The position numbers were made by a program, and so were the translations under genes. Of a DNA stretch of 44,706 nt, positions 35,000-43,837 are shown piece after piece. Below the pieces are notes generated by a model. That model did no database searches. It was not told where the DNA came from and saw only the letters and a program-made list of their open reading frames with translations. The stretch covers positions 1 through 44,706 of the forward strand of contig NZ_VOSK01000032.1 of the NCBI RefSeq assembly GCF_009296175.1, written 5' to 3'. Origin of the DNA: Microvirga tunisiensis (GTDB lineage: Bacteria > Pseudomonadota > Alphaproteobacteria > Rhizobiales > Beijerinckiaceae). Positions within the stretch are counted from its first letter, which is position 1, and each line of letters begins with the position of its first letter.

Positions 35000-35716
35000 A
35001 TGTCCCAGGGACCGTTGATGCCGAAGGCGACAGCCGTTTGGCTCGTCGAAAATACATCGCTGTCGTTCGACCAGATCGCCGATTTCTGCAAGCTGCACCC
35101 GCTCGAGGTGAAGGGCATTGCCGATGGCGAAGTCGCGGCCGGCATCAAGGGCTCGGATCCCATCACCACGGGCCAGCTGACCCGTGACGAGATCGAGAAG
35201 GCCCAGAAGGATCCGAACCATCGCCTCCGGCTCGCCGAGTCGCGGGTGAAGCTGCCGGAGCAGAAGCGGGTCAAGAAGGGACCGCGCTACACCCCCGTGT
35301 CCCGCCGTCACGACCGCCCGAACGCGATCCTCTGGCTCGTGCGCAACCATCCCGAGTTGAAGGACGCGCAGATCATGCGTCTGGTGGGCACCACCAAGAC
35401 CACGATCCAGCAGGTCCGCGAGCGCACCCACTGGAACTCGGCGAGCCTTTCGCCGATGGACCCTGTGACGCTGGGCCTGTGCTCGCAGATCGATCTCGAT
35501 TTCGAGGTGCAGCGTGCCGCCAAGGACCGTCCGCAGGTCGAGCCCCAGGAGCAGGGCGGCACCCTGATGCCGGCGGAAATCTCCACGGCTCCCGAGCGGG
35601 TCGATCCCTTCGCGGACATGAGCCGTCCGAAGCCGGCCCCGGAAGAGCACATCGACGTCAACTCGGTCTTCGCCAAGCTCAAGCAGCTCAAGCGCGACGA
35701 CGAAGACGAGGAATAA
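35000..35716 (+). CDS. trcR: Cell cycle transcriptional regulator TrcR (DUF1013)
   Basis: 238 aa. Characteristic segments: MPKATAVWLVENTSLSFDQI, ADFCKLHPLEVKGIADGEVA, RHDRPNAILWLVRNHPELKD and IMRLVGTTKTTIQQVRERTH. The last two look like helix-turn-helix regions. DUF1013 is alphaproteobacteria-specific and in Caulobacter has been linked to cell-cycle transcription. The C-terminus is acidic (KRDDEDEE). It has a strong promoter, structured leader and terminator. Confidence 0.92.
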   Translation: MSQGPLMPKATAVWLVENTSLSFDQIADFCKLHPLEVKGIADGEVAAGIKGSDPITTGQLTRDEIEKAQKDPNHRLRLAESRVKLPEQKRVKKGPRYTPVSRRHDRPNAILWLVRNHPELKDAQIMRLVGTTKTTIQQVRERTHWNSASLSPMDPVTLGLCSQIDLDFEVQRAAKDRPQVEPQEQGGTLMPAEISTAPERVDPFADMSRPKPAPEEHIDVNSVFAKLKQLKRDDEDEE

Positions 35717-35726
35717 GGTTTACGCG

Positions 35727-35755
35727 AAAGGCCCGGAGCGATCCGGGCCTTTTTA
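35727..35755 (+). terminator. Intrinsic terminator of trcR
   Basis: AAAGGCCCGG, 6-nt loop, CCGGGCCTTTTT, 11 bp after the stop. Also next to the 3' end of the convergent 75-aa ORF. Confidence 0.9.
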
Positions 35756-35980
35756 TTTGGTCCCGTCCGCCTGCCCTTGGCGCCTGGGCTGCCGCCGGCG
35801 CGGCTTTGATGGTCTGTCACGGCTCCGCTCAAAGCGTATCTTCGCTCCGACGGCGTCAAGCCGAGCCGCGTTGTGCAGATCCTTGGCAGCCTGATGGACC
35901 AATGCCTTTTCATCATCTCCGAGGGCTTGCGTTAGCAAAGCTTCGAAGAGCGCCTGCTCATCCCCGGTCGGCTTTGTCAT
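35753..35980 (-). CDS. Hypothetical protein, 75 aa
   Basis: Not recognised. N-terminal half helical and acidic (MTKPTGDEQALFEALLTQAL, GDDEKALVHQAAKDLHNAAR); C-terminal half very basic (RSRDRPSKPRRRQPRRQGQA). It begins 13 bp after the prpE stop, with AAAAGGTT ahead, and ends at the trcR terminator. It could be a small nucleic-acid-binding or adaptor protein, but that is a guess. Being in a prpE operon is inferred from spacing. Confidence 0.55.
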   Translation of the reverse strand: MTKPTGDEQALFEALLTQALGDDEKALVHQAAKDLHNAARLDAVGAKIRFERSRDRPSKPRRRQPRRQGQADGTK

Positions 35981-35992
35981 CCGTGAACCTTT

Positions 35993-37906
35993 TCAACCGG
36001 CAAGCCCCCTCGCCTTCAGCGCGTCCCCGATCTCGGTCAGGATCATGGGATCGTCGATGGTTGCGGGCGTCGACCATGCGTCGCCATCGGCGATCTTCTT
36101 CATGGTCCCGCGCAGAATCTTGCCCGAGCGGGTCTTGGGCAGGCGAGCGACGGTGATCGCCAGCTTGAAGGCGGCGACGGGCCCGATCTTCTCGCGCACC
36201 AGGCCCACGAGTTCCGCCTCGATCTCCTCCGGCAACCGGTCGATGCCGGATTTGAGCACCACGAAGCCGCACGGCACCTCGCCTTTGAGCGCATCCTTCA
36301 CACCGATCACGGCGCATTCCGCCACCGCGGGATGGGAGGCCAGCACCTCCTCCATGCCGCCCGTCGAGAGGCGATGGCCCGCAACGTTGATGATGTCGTC
36401 GGTGCGGCCCATGACCCAGATATAGCCGTCCTCGTCGAGATAGCCCGCATCCGAGGTGTTGTAATAGCCGGGATAGACCGAGAGATAGGATTGCCTGAAC
36501 CGCTGGTCCGCCTGCCACAGGGTCGGCAGGGCGCCGGGCGGCAGAGGCAGCTTGATGACGATGGCGCCCATGGTGTTGGGCCCGACCGATCTGCCACCCT
36601 CGTCCAGCACGTCGAGGGTATAGCCCGGCATCGGCACCGTGGGCGACCCGTGCTTCACCGGCAGGGCTCCGAGCCCGAGCGGGTTGCCGGCCACGGGCCA
36701 GCCGGTCTCCGTCTGCCACCAATGGTCGATGACGGGCACCTGCAGAATGTCCTCGGCCCATTTGACCGTATCGGGGTCGGCCCTCTCGCCCGCCAGGAAC
36801 AGGGCGCGGAATGACGAGAGATCGTATTTCTTCAGGAGTTCCGCCTTCGGATCCTCCTTCTTGATAGCGCGGAAGGCGGTCGGCGCGGTGAAGAGGGTCA
36901 CGACCCCGTGGTCCGAAATCACCCGCCAATAGACGCCAGCGTCCGGTGTTCCCACCGGCTTGCCCTCGTAGAGAATGGCGGTGCAGCCGTGAAGCAGCAG
37001 CCCGTAGACGATGTAGGAATGGCCGACGACCCAGCCCACGTCGGACGCGGCCCAGAACACCTCGCCCGGCTTCACGCCGAAGAAATGGCCTATGGACCAT
37101 TTGAGCGCGACCATATGGCCGCCATTGTCGCGCACCACGCCCTTGGGGATGCCGGTGGTGCCCGACGTGTAGAGCACGTAGAGCGGATCGGTCGCCGCAA
37201 CCGGCACGCATTCGGCCTTGCGGCCCTCGGCTCTCGCTGCCTCGACCGCGCTCGTCCAATCCCGGTCGCAGCCTTCGTTAAGAGCGCAGGCAAGTTGCGG
37301 CCGCTGGAAGACGAGGCAGGCTTCCGGCTTGGATGAGGAGAGTGCAATCGCCTCGTCCAGAAGCGGCTTGTAGGGAATGACGCGGGCGCCTTCGATGCCG
37401 CAGGAGGCGGAGAGGATGATCTTCGGTTTGGCATCGTCGATGCGCGTCGCCAGTTCCTTCGCCGCGAAGCCGCCGAAGACCACGGAATGGATTGCCCCGA
37501 TCCGGGCGCAGGCCAGCATCGCGAAACTCGTCTCCGGGATCATCGGCATGTAGATGACGACGCGGTCCCCCTTGGCGACGCCCATGTCCTGGAGCACGGC
37601 GGCGAGCGTCGCCACCTCGTCCTGCAGTTCCGCATAGGTGATGCTGCGTTTCGTGTTCGTGACGGGGCTGTCGTAGATGATCGCCGCCTGATCGCCGCGC
37701 GTGGCGACGTGCCGGTCGACGACGTTGTAGCAGGTGTTGCATTCCGCGCCGACGAACCAGCGACCGTAGATGCCGGCCTGCGGATCGAACACCTTCTCGG
37801 CAGGCTTGATCCAGTCGATCTCCCGCGCCGCCTCTTCCCAAAAGCGCACAGGATCGGATTGCCAGCCAGCATAGACCTCATGATAGCGGCTCTGAGCGGA
37901 TGGCAT
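35993..37906 (-). CDS. prpE: Propionate--CoA ligase PrpE (acyl-CoA synthetase)
   Basis: 637 aa AMP-forming ligase that activates propionate (and perhaps acetate) to the CoA ester via an acyl-AMP. Start MPSAQSRYHEVYAGWQSDPV, then FDPQAGIYGRWFVGAECNTC, the P-loop YTSGTTGIPKGVVRDNGGHM, DHWWQTETGWPVAGNPLGLG, VMGRTDDIINVAGHRLSTGG and the conserved lysine motif LPKTRSGKILRGTMKKIADG (target of acetylation in this family). Overall pattern fits PrpE better than Acs. The ATG at 37906 has GGGGAA upstream; the frame from 37969 is not used. Divergent from the TauE-family gene. Confidence 0.92.
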   Translation of the reverse strand: MPSAQSRYHEVYAGWQSDPVRFWEEAAREIDWIKPAEKVFDPQAGIYGRWFVGAECNTCYNVVDRHVATRGDQAAIIYDSPVTNTKRSITYAELQDEVATLAAVLQDMGVAKGDRVVIYMPMIPETSFAMLACARIGAIHSVVFGGFAAKELATRIDDAKPKIILSASCGIEGARVIPYKPLLDEAIALSSSKPEACLVFQRPQLACALNEGCDRDWTSAVEAARAEGRKAECVPVAATDPLYVLYTSGTTGIPKGVVRDNGGHMVALKWSIGHFFGVKPGEVFWAASDVGWVVGHSYIVYGLLLHGCTAILYEGKPVGTPDAGVYWRVISDHGVVTLFTAPTAFRAIKKEDPKAELLKKYDLSSFRALFLAGERADPDTVKWAEDILQVPVIDHWWQTETGWPVAGNPLGLGALPVKHGSPTVPMPGYTLDVLDEGGRSVGPNTMGAIVIKLPLPPGALPTLWQADQRFRQSYLSVYPGYYNTSDAGYLDEDGYIWVMGRTDDIINVAGHRLSTGGMEEVLASHPAVAECAVIGVKDALKGEVPCGFVVLKSGIDRLPEEIEAELVGLVREKIGPVAAFKLAITVARLPKTRSGKILRGTMKKIADGDAWSTPATIDDPMILTEIGDALKARGLAG

Positions 37907-37983
37907 GGTGTTCCCCGTTGCGTTCTCTGCATGAGACTTCAAGCGCCTGCTGTGGTAGCAGGCCACCAAGCCGTGGTCAGGGG

Positions 37984-38013
37984 CGACTTTCGGCGAGTCG
38001 ACTTTCGGCGAGT
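37984..38013 (+). repeat. 15-bp tandem duplication upstream of the TauE-family gene
   Basis: CGACTTTCGGCGAGT occurs twice back to back (37984-37998 and 37999-38013), perfectly, ending 6 bp before the GTG start. The GGCGAG part of the second copy may serve as ribosome site, so the duplication lies in the translation-initiation region. Confidence 0.85.
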
Positions 38014-38019
38014 GTTTTC

Positions 38020-38778
38020 GTGATTACCGATCCTGTCTTCTATGCCGTCGCCATTCCCGCCGTGATCCTTCTGGGGCTTGCCAAGGGCGGCTTCTCGGGG
38101 CTCGGCATGCTCTCGCTGCCCATGATGGCGCTGGTGGTCTCGCCCGTGCAGGCGGCCGCCATCACGCTGCCGATCCTGATCGTCCAGGATGTGGTGTCGG
38201 TCTGGGCCTACCGGCATGCCTGGGACCGCCGCAACGTGGTCATCCTGCTCCTGGGAGCCGTCTCCGGTATCGTGACGGGCTATCTCCTCGCGGCTCAGGT
38301 CTCCGATGCGGCCGTCAAGCTGGCGGTCGGGATCATTTCCGTGGCCTTCGCGCTTCGCCGCATGGTGGTGGAACGCGGCGGGCGGCAGCCGAAGCCTGCG
38401 CCGGCCGACGTGCCGCGCGGCATCTTCTGGGGCTGGGTGACCGGCTTCACCAGCATGGTCGCCCATGCCGGCGGCCCGCCCTTCCAGATCTATGTCATGC
38501 CCCAGCGGCTGCCGCGGGATATCTTCGTCGGCACGGGCGCCGTGCTCTTCGCACTCATCAACTGGATCAAGGTTCCGCCCTATCTGGCGCTCGGCCAGAT
38601 GACCTCCGAGAACATGGCCACGGCGGGAGCCCTGTTCCCGGTGGCGATCGCCTCCACCTGGGCCGGCGTCCTGCTCGTGCGGCGCGTCTCGGGCCAGAGA
38701 TTTTATACGGCGGTCTATATCCTGCTGGTCCTCGTCGGCGCCAAGCTCATCTATGACGGCGTGACTGCGCTTTTCTGA
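38020..38778 (+). CDS. Sulfite exporter TauE/SafE family permease
   Basis: 252 aa with about eight hydrophobic segments. Characteristic LLGLAKGGFSGLGMLSLPMM and the second repeat WGWVTGFTSMVAHAGGPPFQ match the duplicated TauE/SafE (DUF81) motifs. Family members move sulfite, sulfoacetate or other anions; the substrate here is unknown. I start at GTG 38020 (VITDPVFYAV); a frame from 37900 begins inside the prpE 5' end. Confidence 0.88.
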   Translation: MITDPVFYAVAIPAVILLGLAKGGFSGLGMLSLPMMALVVSPVQAAAITLPILIVQDVVSVWAYRHAWDRRNVVILLLGAVSGIVTGYLLAAQVSDAAVKLAVGIISVAFALRRMVVERGGRQPKPAPADVPRGIFWGWVTGFTSMVAHAGGPPFQIYVMPQRLPRDIFVGTGAVLFALINWIKVPPYLALGQMTSENMATAGALFPVAIASTWAGVLLVRRVSGQRFYTAVYILLVLVGAKLIYDGVTALF

Positions 38779-38791
38779 AACGTCCAAGAAA

Positions 38792-38823
38792 AAGCCGCCG
38801 CTCCTTGGATGAAGCGACGGCTT
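38792..38823 (-). terminator. Intrinsic terminator of the minus-strand DUF465 gene
   Basis: On the minus strand: AAGCCGTCGCT, 10-nt loop, AGCGGCGGCTT followed by TTTCTTGG. An 11-bp stem with one G-U pair; pairing is worse on the plus strand, which sets its direction. Confidence 0.75.
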
Positions 38824-38855
38824 CTTCAGGTGGGGAATGTTGACGAGCCGAGCGG

Positions 38856-39038
38856 CTAGTGCACCGCCGTTTCGGAGCTTCTCAGCCGTGTGATCTCGTC
38901 CTTGAGTTGAAGCTTCCTTCGCTTGAGTTCTGCCAGCCTCATGTCATCTGCCGACGGTCTATTGAGGGTATCCTGGATTTCGCGCTCGAGAGCCCGATGC
39001 TTCCGTTCCAGTTCCGTCAGGTGATTCTGCAGCGGCAT
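38856..39038 (-). CDS. YdcH family protein (DUF465)
   Basis: 60 aa, one helical hairpin: MPLQNHLTELERKHRALERE and RLAELKRRKLQLKDEITRLR. The K-R-x-K-L-x-L-K-D-E-I pattern is the DUF465 mark. Function unknown. It faces a second DUF465 gene across a 190-bp divergent region. Confidence 0.92.
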   Translation of the reverse strand: MPLQNHLTELERKHRALEREIQDTLNRPSADDMRLAELKRRKLQLKDEITRLRSSETAVH

Positions 39039-39228
39039 GTCAGTTCCTCCTATTCGATCTACTGACCGGCCGATTGTGGCAGACAGAGTGTGGCGAGTCG
39101 AAGGCCAAATTCAAAGAATCGAGAGTAGAAGATGCTTGAGCGATCTTGCTCTCCACAGGGCCTAAGAGCATACTTCCGCCCCTCTTGGCCCGGCGGCCGA
39201 AGGCAGCTTGGCATCTTAGGTATTTTCA

Positions 39229-39429
39229 ATGAACGAATTGGCTGAACTGGAAACGGAATTGGCCCGTCTCAAGCAGGAACACCGTGATCTCGACATGGCC
39301 ATCGATGCCCTGGAAAGCATGGTCGCCGGGGACCAGTTGCAGGTCCAGCGCCTGAAGAAGCGCAAGCTTTTTCTCAAGGACCAGATCATCCGGCTCGAAG
39401 ATCAGCTGACTCCCGACATTATTGCCTGA
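39229..39429 (+). CDS. YdcH family protein (DUF465), second copy
   Basis: 66 aa, LETELARLKQEHRDLDMAID and QVQRLKKRKLFLKDQIIRLE. A paralogue of the gene at 38856-39038 on the other strand, the usual pair before purE in this order. Start is the ATG at 39229. Confidence 0.92.
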   Translation: MNELAELETELARLKQEHRDLDMAIDALESMVAGDQLQVQRLKKRKLFLKDQIIRLEDQLTPDIIA

Positions 39430-39522
39430 GAAAGCTTGGCTTTTTCGGGAACGGCCTTGCCTGCTTAGGACAGCTTCGTTATTCCCGCTGGACAGTTAAG
39501 GCCTTCAAGCCGGAGCCACGCC

Positions 39523-40014
39523 ATGGCGCGTCCCCCTATTGCCATCATCATGGGCAGCCAGTCCGACTGGGCCACCATGCGTCATGCCGCCGAGACGCTC
39601 GACGCGCTGGGCGTTGCGTATGACTCCCGCATCGTCTCGGCCCACCGCACTCCGGACCGGCTGGTGGCCTTCGCCAAGGGCGCCAAGGCGGAAGGCTTTC
39701 AGGTCATCATCGCCGGTGCCGGCGGGGCCGCCCACCTGCCCGGCATGACCGCCGCCATGACTCCCCTGCCCGTTTTCGGCGTACCGGTGGAATCCAAGGC
39801 ACTGTCGGGCCAGGACAGCCTGCTCTCCATCGTCCAGATGCCAGCCGGCATTCCGGTGGGCACGCTTGCCATCGGCCGTCCAGGCGCGGTGAATGCGGCC
39901 CTGCTCGCGGCCGCCGTGCTGGCCCTGCACGATCCTGCCTTGAGCGATCGCCTCGACGCATGGCGCCAGCGCCAGAGCGAAAGCGTGGCCGAGCGCCCCT
40001 CCAACGAAAGCTAG
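39523..40014 (+). CDS. purE: N5-carboxyaminoimidazole ribonucleotide mutase PurE
   Basis: Purine biosynthesis: converts N5-CAIR to CAIR. 163 aa with [60 protein letters not shown] and [20 protein letters not shown], the class I PurE active-site segments. Followed by purK after 8 bp, so the two-step bacterial route (PurK then PurE) is intact. Confidence 0.97.
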   Translation: MARPPIAIIMGSQSDWATMRHAAETLDALGVAYDSRIVSAHRTPDRLVAFAKGAKAEGFQVIIAGAGGAAHLPGMTAAMTPLPVFGVPVESKALSGQDSLLSIVQMPAGIPVGTLAIGRPGAVNAALLAAAVLALHDPALSDRLDAWRQRQSESVAERPSNES

Positions 40015-40022
40015 AGAACCTC

Positions 40023-41102
40023 ATGATCCGTCCCGGCTGCACCCTCGGTATCCTCGGCGGCGGCCAGCTTGGCCGCATGATCGCCATGGCGGCGGCGCAG
40101 CTGGGCCTGAGGACGCATATCTACGCGCCCGACGAGAACAGCCCGGCCTTCGAAGTGGCGACCGAATTTACCATCGCGGCTTACGAGGACGAAGCGAACC
40201 TGGTGCGTTTCGCCAAGGCCGTGGATGTGGTGACCTACGAGTTCGAGAACGTGCCGAGCGAGACGGCCGCCACCTTGAGCGCCCATGCGCTGCTGGCTCC
40301 CAATGCGCAGGCGCTGGCTGTGTCGCAGGACCGCTTCCTCGAAAAGAGCTTCATCGCGGGCCTGGGCATCGCGGTCGCGCCCTTCGCGCCCGTTTCCACC
40401 GAGGCCGAACTGGCCGAGGCTCTCGAGCGCATCGGCAGGCCCGCCGTGCTCAAGACCCGCCGCTTCGGCTATGACGGCAAGGGGCAGGTGAAGATCACGC
40501 CCGAGACCGATCCCGCCGCGGCCTGGGAGGAGATCGGACGCGCCGCCTCCATCCTGGAGGGCTTCGTGCCCTTCGAGCGGGAGGTCTCGGTGGTCGCCGC
40601 CCGCACCGCCGCGGGAGCCTTCGCGGCCTTTGATCTGTGCGCCAACGAGCACCGCTATCACATCCTGGATACCACCCGGGTTCCAGCCGGCGTCTCCCCC
40701 GAAACGGAGGAGCAGGCCTTCCGGATCGCCCGCTCCATCGCCGAGGCTTTGGATTATGTGGGCGTGATCGCGGTCGAGCTGTTTCTGGTCACCGAGGACG
40801 GCACCGAGCGTCTCGTGGTCAACGAGATCGCCCCTCGGGTACACAATTCCGGCCATTGGACGCTCGGCGGCGCCACGACCTCGCAATTCGAGCAGCATGT
40901 GAGGGCAGTCTGCGGCTGGCCATTGGGCGACACCGCTCGTCTCGGCCGGGTCGAGATGAAGAACCTGATCGGGCACGATGCCGATGCCTGGGAGGAGATC
41001 CTGGCCGAGCCGGGCGCGCACCTGCACCTCTACGGCAAAACGGAAGCGCGGGCGGGCCGCAAGATGGGACACGTCACGCGTGTTTTCCCGGAGGCGAGCT
41101 GA
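40023..41102 (+). CDS. purK: 5-(carboxyamino)imidazole ribonucleotide synthase PurK
   Basis: ATP-grasp enzyme making N5-CAIR from AIR, bicarbonate and ATP. 359 aa: CTLGILGGGQLGRMIAMAAA, TYEFENVPSETAATL, RPAVLKTRRFGYDGKGQVKI, EGFVPFEREVSVVAARTAAG and VNEIAPRVHNSGHWTLGGAT. The ATG at 40023 is 8 bp after the purE stop. The frame start at 39960 lies inside purE and is not used. Confidence 0.97.
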   Translation: MIRPGCTLGILGGGQLGRMIAMAAAQLGLRTHIYAPDENSPAFEVATEFTIAAYEDEANLVRFAKAVDVVTYEFENVPSETAATLSAHALLAPNAQALAVSQDRFLEKSFIAGLGIAVAPFAPVSTEAELAEALERIGRPAVLKTRRFGYDGKGQVKITPETDPAAAWEEIGRAASILEGFVPFEREVSVVAARTAAGAFAAFDLCANEHRYHILDTTRVPAGVSPETEEQAFRIARSIAEALDYVGVIAVELFLVTEDGTERLVVNEIAPRVHNSGHWTLGGATTSQFEQHVRAVCGWPLGDTARLGRVEMKNLIGHDADAWEEILAEPGAHLHLYGKTEARAGRKMGHVTRVFPEAS

Positions 41103-41270
41103 ACCTTTTAAAACCGGAGCCGTTGTCTCCCTGGGCCGACGCATTTCTTGAGAAGCAACCCTGGACAGGCCAGGCTTCTTCTGATATCGACGCCGCCCAG
41201 ATAGAGGTGCGCATGGCGCGCCTCGTTGTTTTTTATCACAATCGAAACGGTTCAAATACGAGGAATTCGC

Positions 41271-41501
41271 GTGCAGGTTCTTGTCCGGGATAACAACGTC
41301 GATCAGGCGCTCCGCGCTCTCAAGAAGAAGATGCAGCGTGAAGGCATCTTCCGCGAAATGAAGCTTCGCGGCCACTACGAGAAGCCGTCCGAGAAGAAGG
41401 CCCGCGAGAAGGCTGAGGCCGTTCGCCGCGCCCGCAAGCTGATCCGCAAGCGCATGCAGCGCGAAGGCCTGCTGCCTTCGAAGCCCCGTCCGACCCGCTA
41501 A
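41271..41501 (+). CDS. rpsU: 30S ribosomal protein S21
   Basis: 76 aa starting at GTG 41271 (then [40 protein letters not shown]). GAGGAA precedes it at the right spacing. The C-terminus is basic ([18 protein letters not shown]). The 168-bp gap after purK holds a hairpin with stem CCTGG..CCAGG near 41155. Confidence 0.95.
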   Translation: MQVLVRDNNVDQALRALKKKMQREGIFREMKLRGHYEKPSEKKAREKAEAVRRARKLIRKRMQREGLLPSKPRPTR

Positions 41502-41546
41502 GCTCTTCTGAGCAGGCCTGAAAAGGCTAGCCTCTCGGTTGTGAAC

Positions 41547-41577
41547 CAGCGCCCGTCGCGCAAGCGGGGCGCTGTTT
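41547..41577 (+). terminator. Terminator after rpsU
   Basis: CAGCGCCC..GGGCGCTG, 8-bp stem with a 12-nt loop, followed by TTTGC. The T run is short; 46 bp after the rpsU stop. Confidence 0.6.
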
Positions 41578-41733
41578 GCATGTCTGGGGTCTCACTTCTC
41601 TAATCAATTAGGTAACTAAGTTGCAATTTCTATTGCGCCGATGCCTTTTTGATGCCTTGTTTCACGGCTGTTAAGGATTTCCCGCCACAGTGCCGCTCCC
41701 TGGTATCCGTGAGTAAATAAGCTGGAGACGAAG

Positions 41734-42597
41734 GTGTTCGCCCCATCGATTCGCCATTTGGCCCCCTTGAGCCTAACCCTCGTTGCCCTCGGCCTCGCCG
41801 CCTGCAGCACCACCGGCGGCGGCCCCGCCCAGCGCATCGCCGTTGTGGAAGAAGACACGCAGGGCACGAGCACGGTCAACATCTCTTCCCTGTCGGACGT
41901 GATCCAGCGCAATCCGAACGATCCGAGCGCCTATAACACCCGCGGAGCGGCCTATGCCCGCGTGGGGAACTACAGCAGCGCGATCTCGGACTTCACCAAG
42001 GCGGTGCAGCTCGATCCGAACTACGCGCCGGCCTATACCAACCGCGCACTGGCGCTGCGGCAGACGAACCGCAACGACCAGGCGCTCGCCGACTTCACCC
42101 GCTCGATCCAGGCGGATCCGAATTACGGTCCGGCCTATATCGGCCGCGCCAATCTCTATCGCGCCCAGAACCAGTACCAGGAAGCCCTCAGCGACTTGAA
42201 CATGGCGACCCGCCTCCTGCCCGAATCGGCCGAGGCGCTTCACTCGCGCGGCTTGCTCTATCAGCGCCAAGGGATGCATCCGCAGGCGATCCTCGACTTC
42301 GACGCCACCATCGACCGCAACCCCTTCGTCGGCGCTCCCTACGCCGCCCGCGGCCAGAGCTTCGTGGCGACAAACCAGTTCGACAAGGCCATCGAGGATT
42401 TCAACGCGGCGCTGAACGTCAACAACAAGGATGCCGATTCCTGGGCGTGGCGTGGCGTGGCCCTCGAGCGCAAGGGCGACCGGAGCCAAGCCCTCGAAAG
42501 CTATTCCCGCGCTCTGGCCCTCGACAACGGCAACAGCGTCGCCCGCCAGGGCAGCTCCAGGCTCCAGGGCGGCGTCGCAGGCCTGTTCCGCTCGTAA
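41734..42597 (+). CDS. TPR-repeat lipoprotein
   Basis: 287 aa. Start is GTG 41734 behind GGAGACGAAG. Lipoprotein signal with lipobox LGLAAC (Cys about residue 24), then about six TPR units, each with the DPNYxPAYxxR-like pattern, for example AISDFTKAVQLDPNYAPAYT, ALADFTRSIQADPNYGPAYI and ALESYSRALALDNGNSVARQ. Resembles NlpI/outer-membrane TPR lipoproteins; partner unknown. The next gene follows after 22 bp. Confidence 0.88.
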   Translation: MFAPSIRHLAPLSLTLVALGLAACSTTGGGPAQRIAVVEEDTQGTSTVNISSLSDVIQRNPNDPSAYNTRGAAYARVGNYSSAISDFTKAVQLDPNYAPAYTNRALALRQTNRNDQALADFTRSIQADPNYGPAYIGRANLYRAQNQYQEALSDLNMATRLLPESAEALHSRGLLYQRQGMHPQAILDFDATIDRNPFVGAPYAARGQSFVATNQFDKAIEDFNAALNVNNKDADSWAWRGVALERKGDRSQALESYSRALALDNGNSVARQGSSRLQGGVAGLFRS

Positions 42598-42619
42598 GAG
42601 AGCTGTTGGAGGAAGGGAC

Positions 42620-43243
42620 ATGAACCCCGCCCCTCCCCTGCGGACCATCGCCGATATCGAAAGACTTCTGGAAGCGCATGCGGACCTGCATGCGCTTCTT
42701 CTGCATGTGGAGAGCCTTGGGCTTCCCGATTGCTGGATTGGGGCCGGTTTCATCCGCAATACCGTCTGGGACGTGCTGCACGAACGGGAGATCGATGTGT
42801 CCCGTCTCAACGACGTGGACGTGATCCTCTTCGATGCGAGCGACACTCGAAGGGAGCGGGAAAGCGACCTTGAAGACCGACTCCGCGAAACCGCTCCCGG
42901 CGTGATCTGGTCGGTCAAGAACCAGGCGCGCATGCATCGTCGCAATGGTGATGCGCCGTATCGCGACACGTTCGAGGCCGTCGCTCACTGGGCGGAAACC
43001 GCCACCGCAATCGCGGCGCGATCACTCCGCGGGAAGATCGACGTGGTGGCTCCCCATGGGGTGAAGGATCTTCTGAACCTGATCGTACGGCCGGCACCGG
43101 CCTTCGAACGAAAGATGGCAGTCTATCGCGAACGAGTTCTGAGCAAGCATTGGTCGGCTCGCTGGCCGAAACTGACGTTGCTCATGACATGGGGCGAGGC
43201 TTATCCGGCCCCTCACAGTTCCTTCGACAGGATCGAGACGTAA
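42620..43243 (+). CDS. Nucleotidyltransferase family protein (DUF925/PF06042)
   Basis: 207 aa from the ATG at 42620 (GGAGGAAGGG upstream). Family segments LPDCWIGAGFIRNTVWDVLH, LNDVDVILFD (metal-binding D-x-D-like), VIWSVKNQARMHRRNGDAPY and APHGVKDLLNLIVRPAPAFE. Likely nucleotidyl-transfer chemistry, target unknown. A longer frame begins at 42431 inside the TPR gene. Its 3' end overlaps the convergent GNAT gene by 31 bp. Confidence 0.85.
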   Translation: MNPAPPLRTIADIERLLEAHADLHALLLHVESLGLPDCWIGAGFIRNTVWDVLHEREIDVSRLNDVDVILFDASDTRRERESDLEDRLRETAPGVIWSVKNQARMHRRNGDAPYRDTFEAVAHWAETATAIAARSLRGKIDVVAPHGVKDLLNLIVRPAPAFERKMAVYRERVLSKHWSARWPKLTLLMTWGEAYPAPHSSFDRIET

Positions 43244-43692
43244 GGCTCAAAGCCGAAGGCGCGGTAGGTGCGCTCAGCCCGTTCATTGGCGACGAGAACG
43301 CCGATAAAGAGGCGCTTCAGGCCGGCCTCCTTGGTCAAACGCTCGGCCTCCTTCAGGAGCATCTGGCCGATGCCCCGACCACGCCAGTCGTTGTGGACGA
43401 TCAGATCCGTCACCGTGCCATGATTGCGAAACCCGTCGGCCACATAGGCCGCATCCTGATCGAGCGAAAAGCCCATGGCGCCGACAGCGATCCCGTCTGC
43501 CTCCGCAAGAATGATGCGGCCGTTGCGCCGGGACAGGCGCTGCATCAGCTCGTCGTAATACTCAGTCGCCGCACCATAATCGCGCCGTCGGTCGCCGATC
43601 AGATCGGCCTCGAAGACGTTGAGCTGGTGGATCAGCTCGATGACGGCATCCCGGTTGGTAGGAAGGGCGGTGCGAAGAGTAATCGGCGACAT
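43213..43692 (-). CDS. GNAT family N-acetyltransferase
   Basis: 159 aa single-domain acetyltransferase: LRTALPTNRDAVIELIHQLN, TVTDLIVHNDWRGRGIGQML (acetyl-CoA loop R-G-R-G-I-G), LLKEAERLTKEAGLKRLFIG and ANERAERTYRAFGFEPYVSI. Substrate unknown. The convergent overlap (43213-43243) with the previous gene is short. Confidence 0.9.
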   Translation of the reverse strand: MSPITLRTALPTNRDAVIELIHQLNVFEADLIGDRRRDYGAATEYYDELMQRLSRRNGRIILAEADGIAVGAMGFSLDQDAAYVADGFRNHGTVTDLIVHNDWRGRGIGQMLLKEAERLTKEAGLKRLFIGVLVANERAERTYRAFGFEPYVSILSKEL

Positions 43693-43770
43693 GACAGGGT
43701 CCGGGCAAAGCGCATCGGGGCTCGCGTTAAAGCAGATTTTGCCGGCTTCGTCATCGTGGGCGTCCTACCA

Positions 43771-43822
43771 CTGTCATTCCGGGCCCGGCTCTAACGAGCC
43801 GCCCCCGAATGGCAGTGGAGAT
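43771..43822. repeat. Palindromic repeat, family A (short form)
   Basis: CACTGTCATTCCGGG, CCCGGCTC, TAAC, GAGCCG, CCCCCGAATGGCAGTG: a single hairpin with GTCAT/ATGGCA-type ends, just before the transposase gene's 3' end. Confidence 0.6.
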
Positions 43823-43837
43823 GTTGATCCAAAAAAA

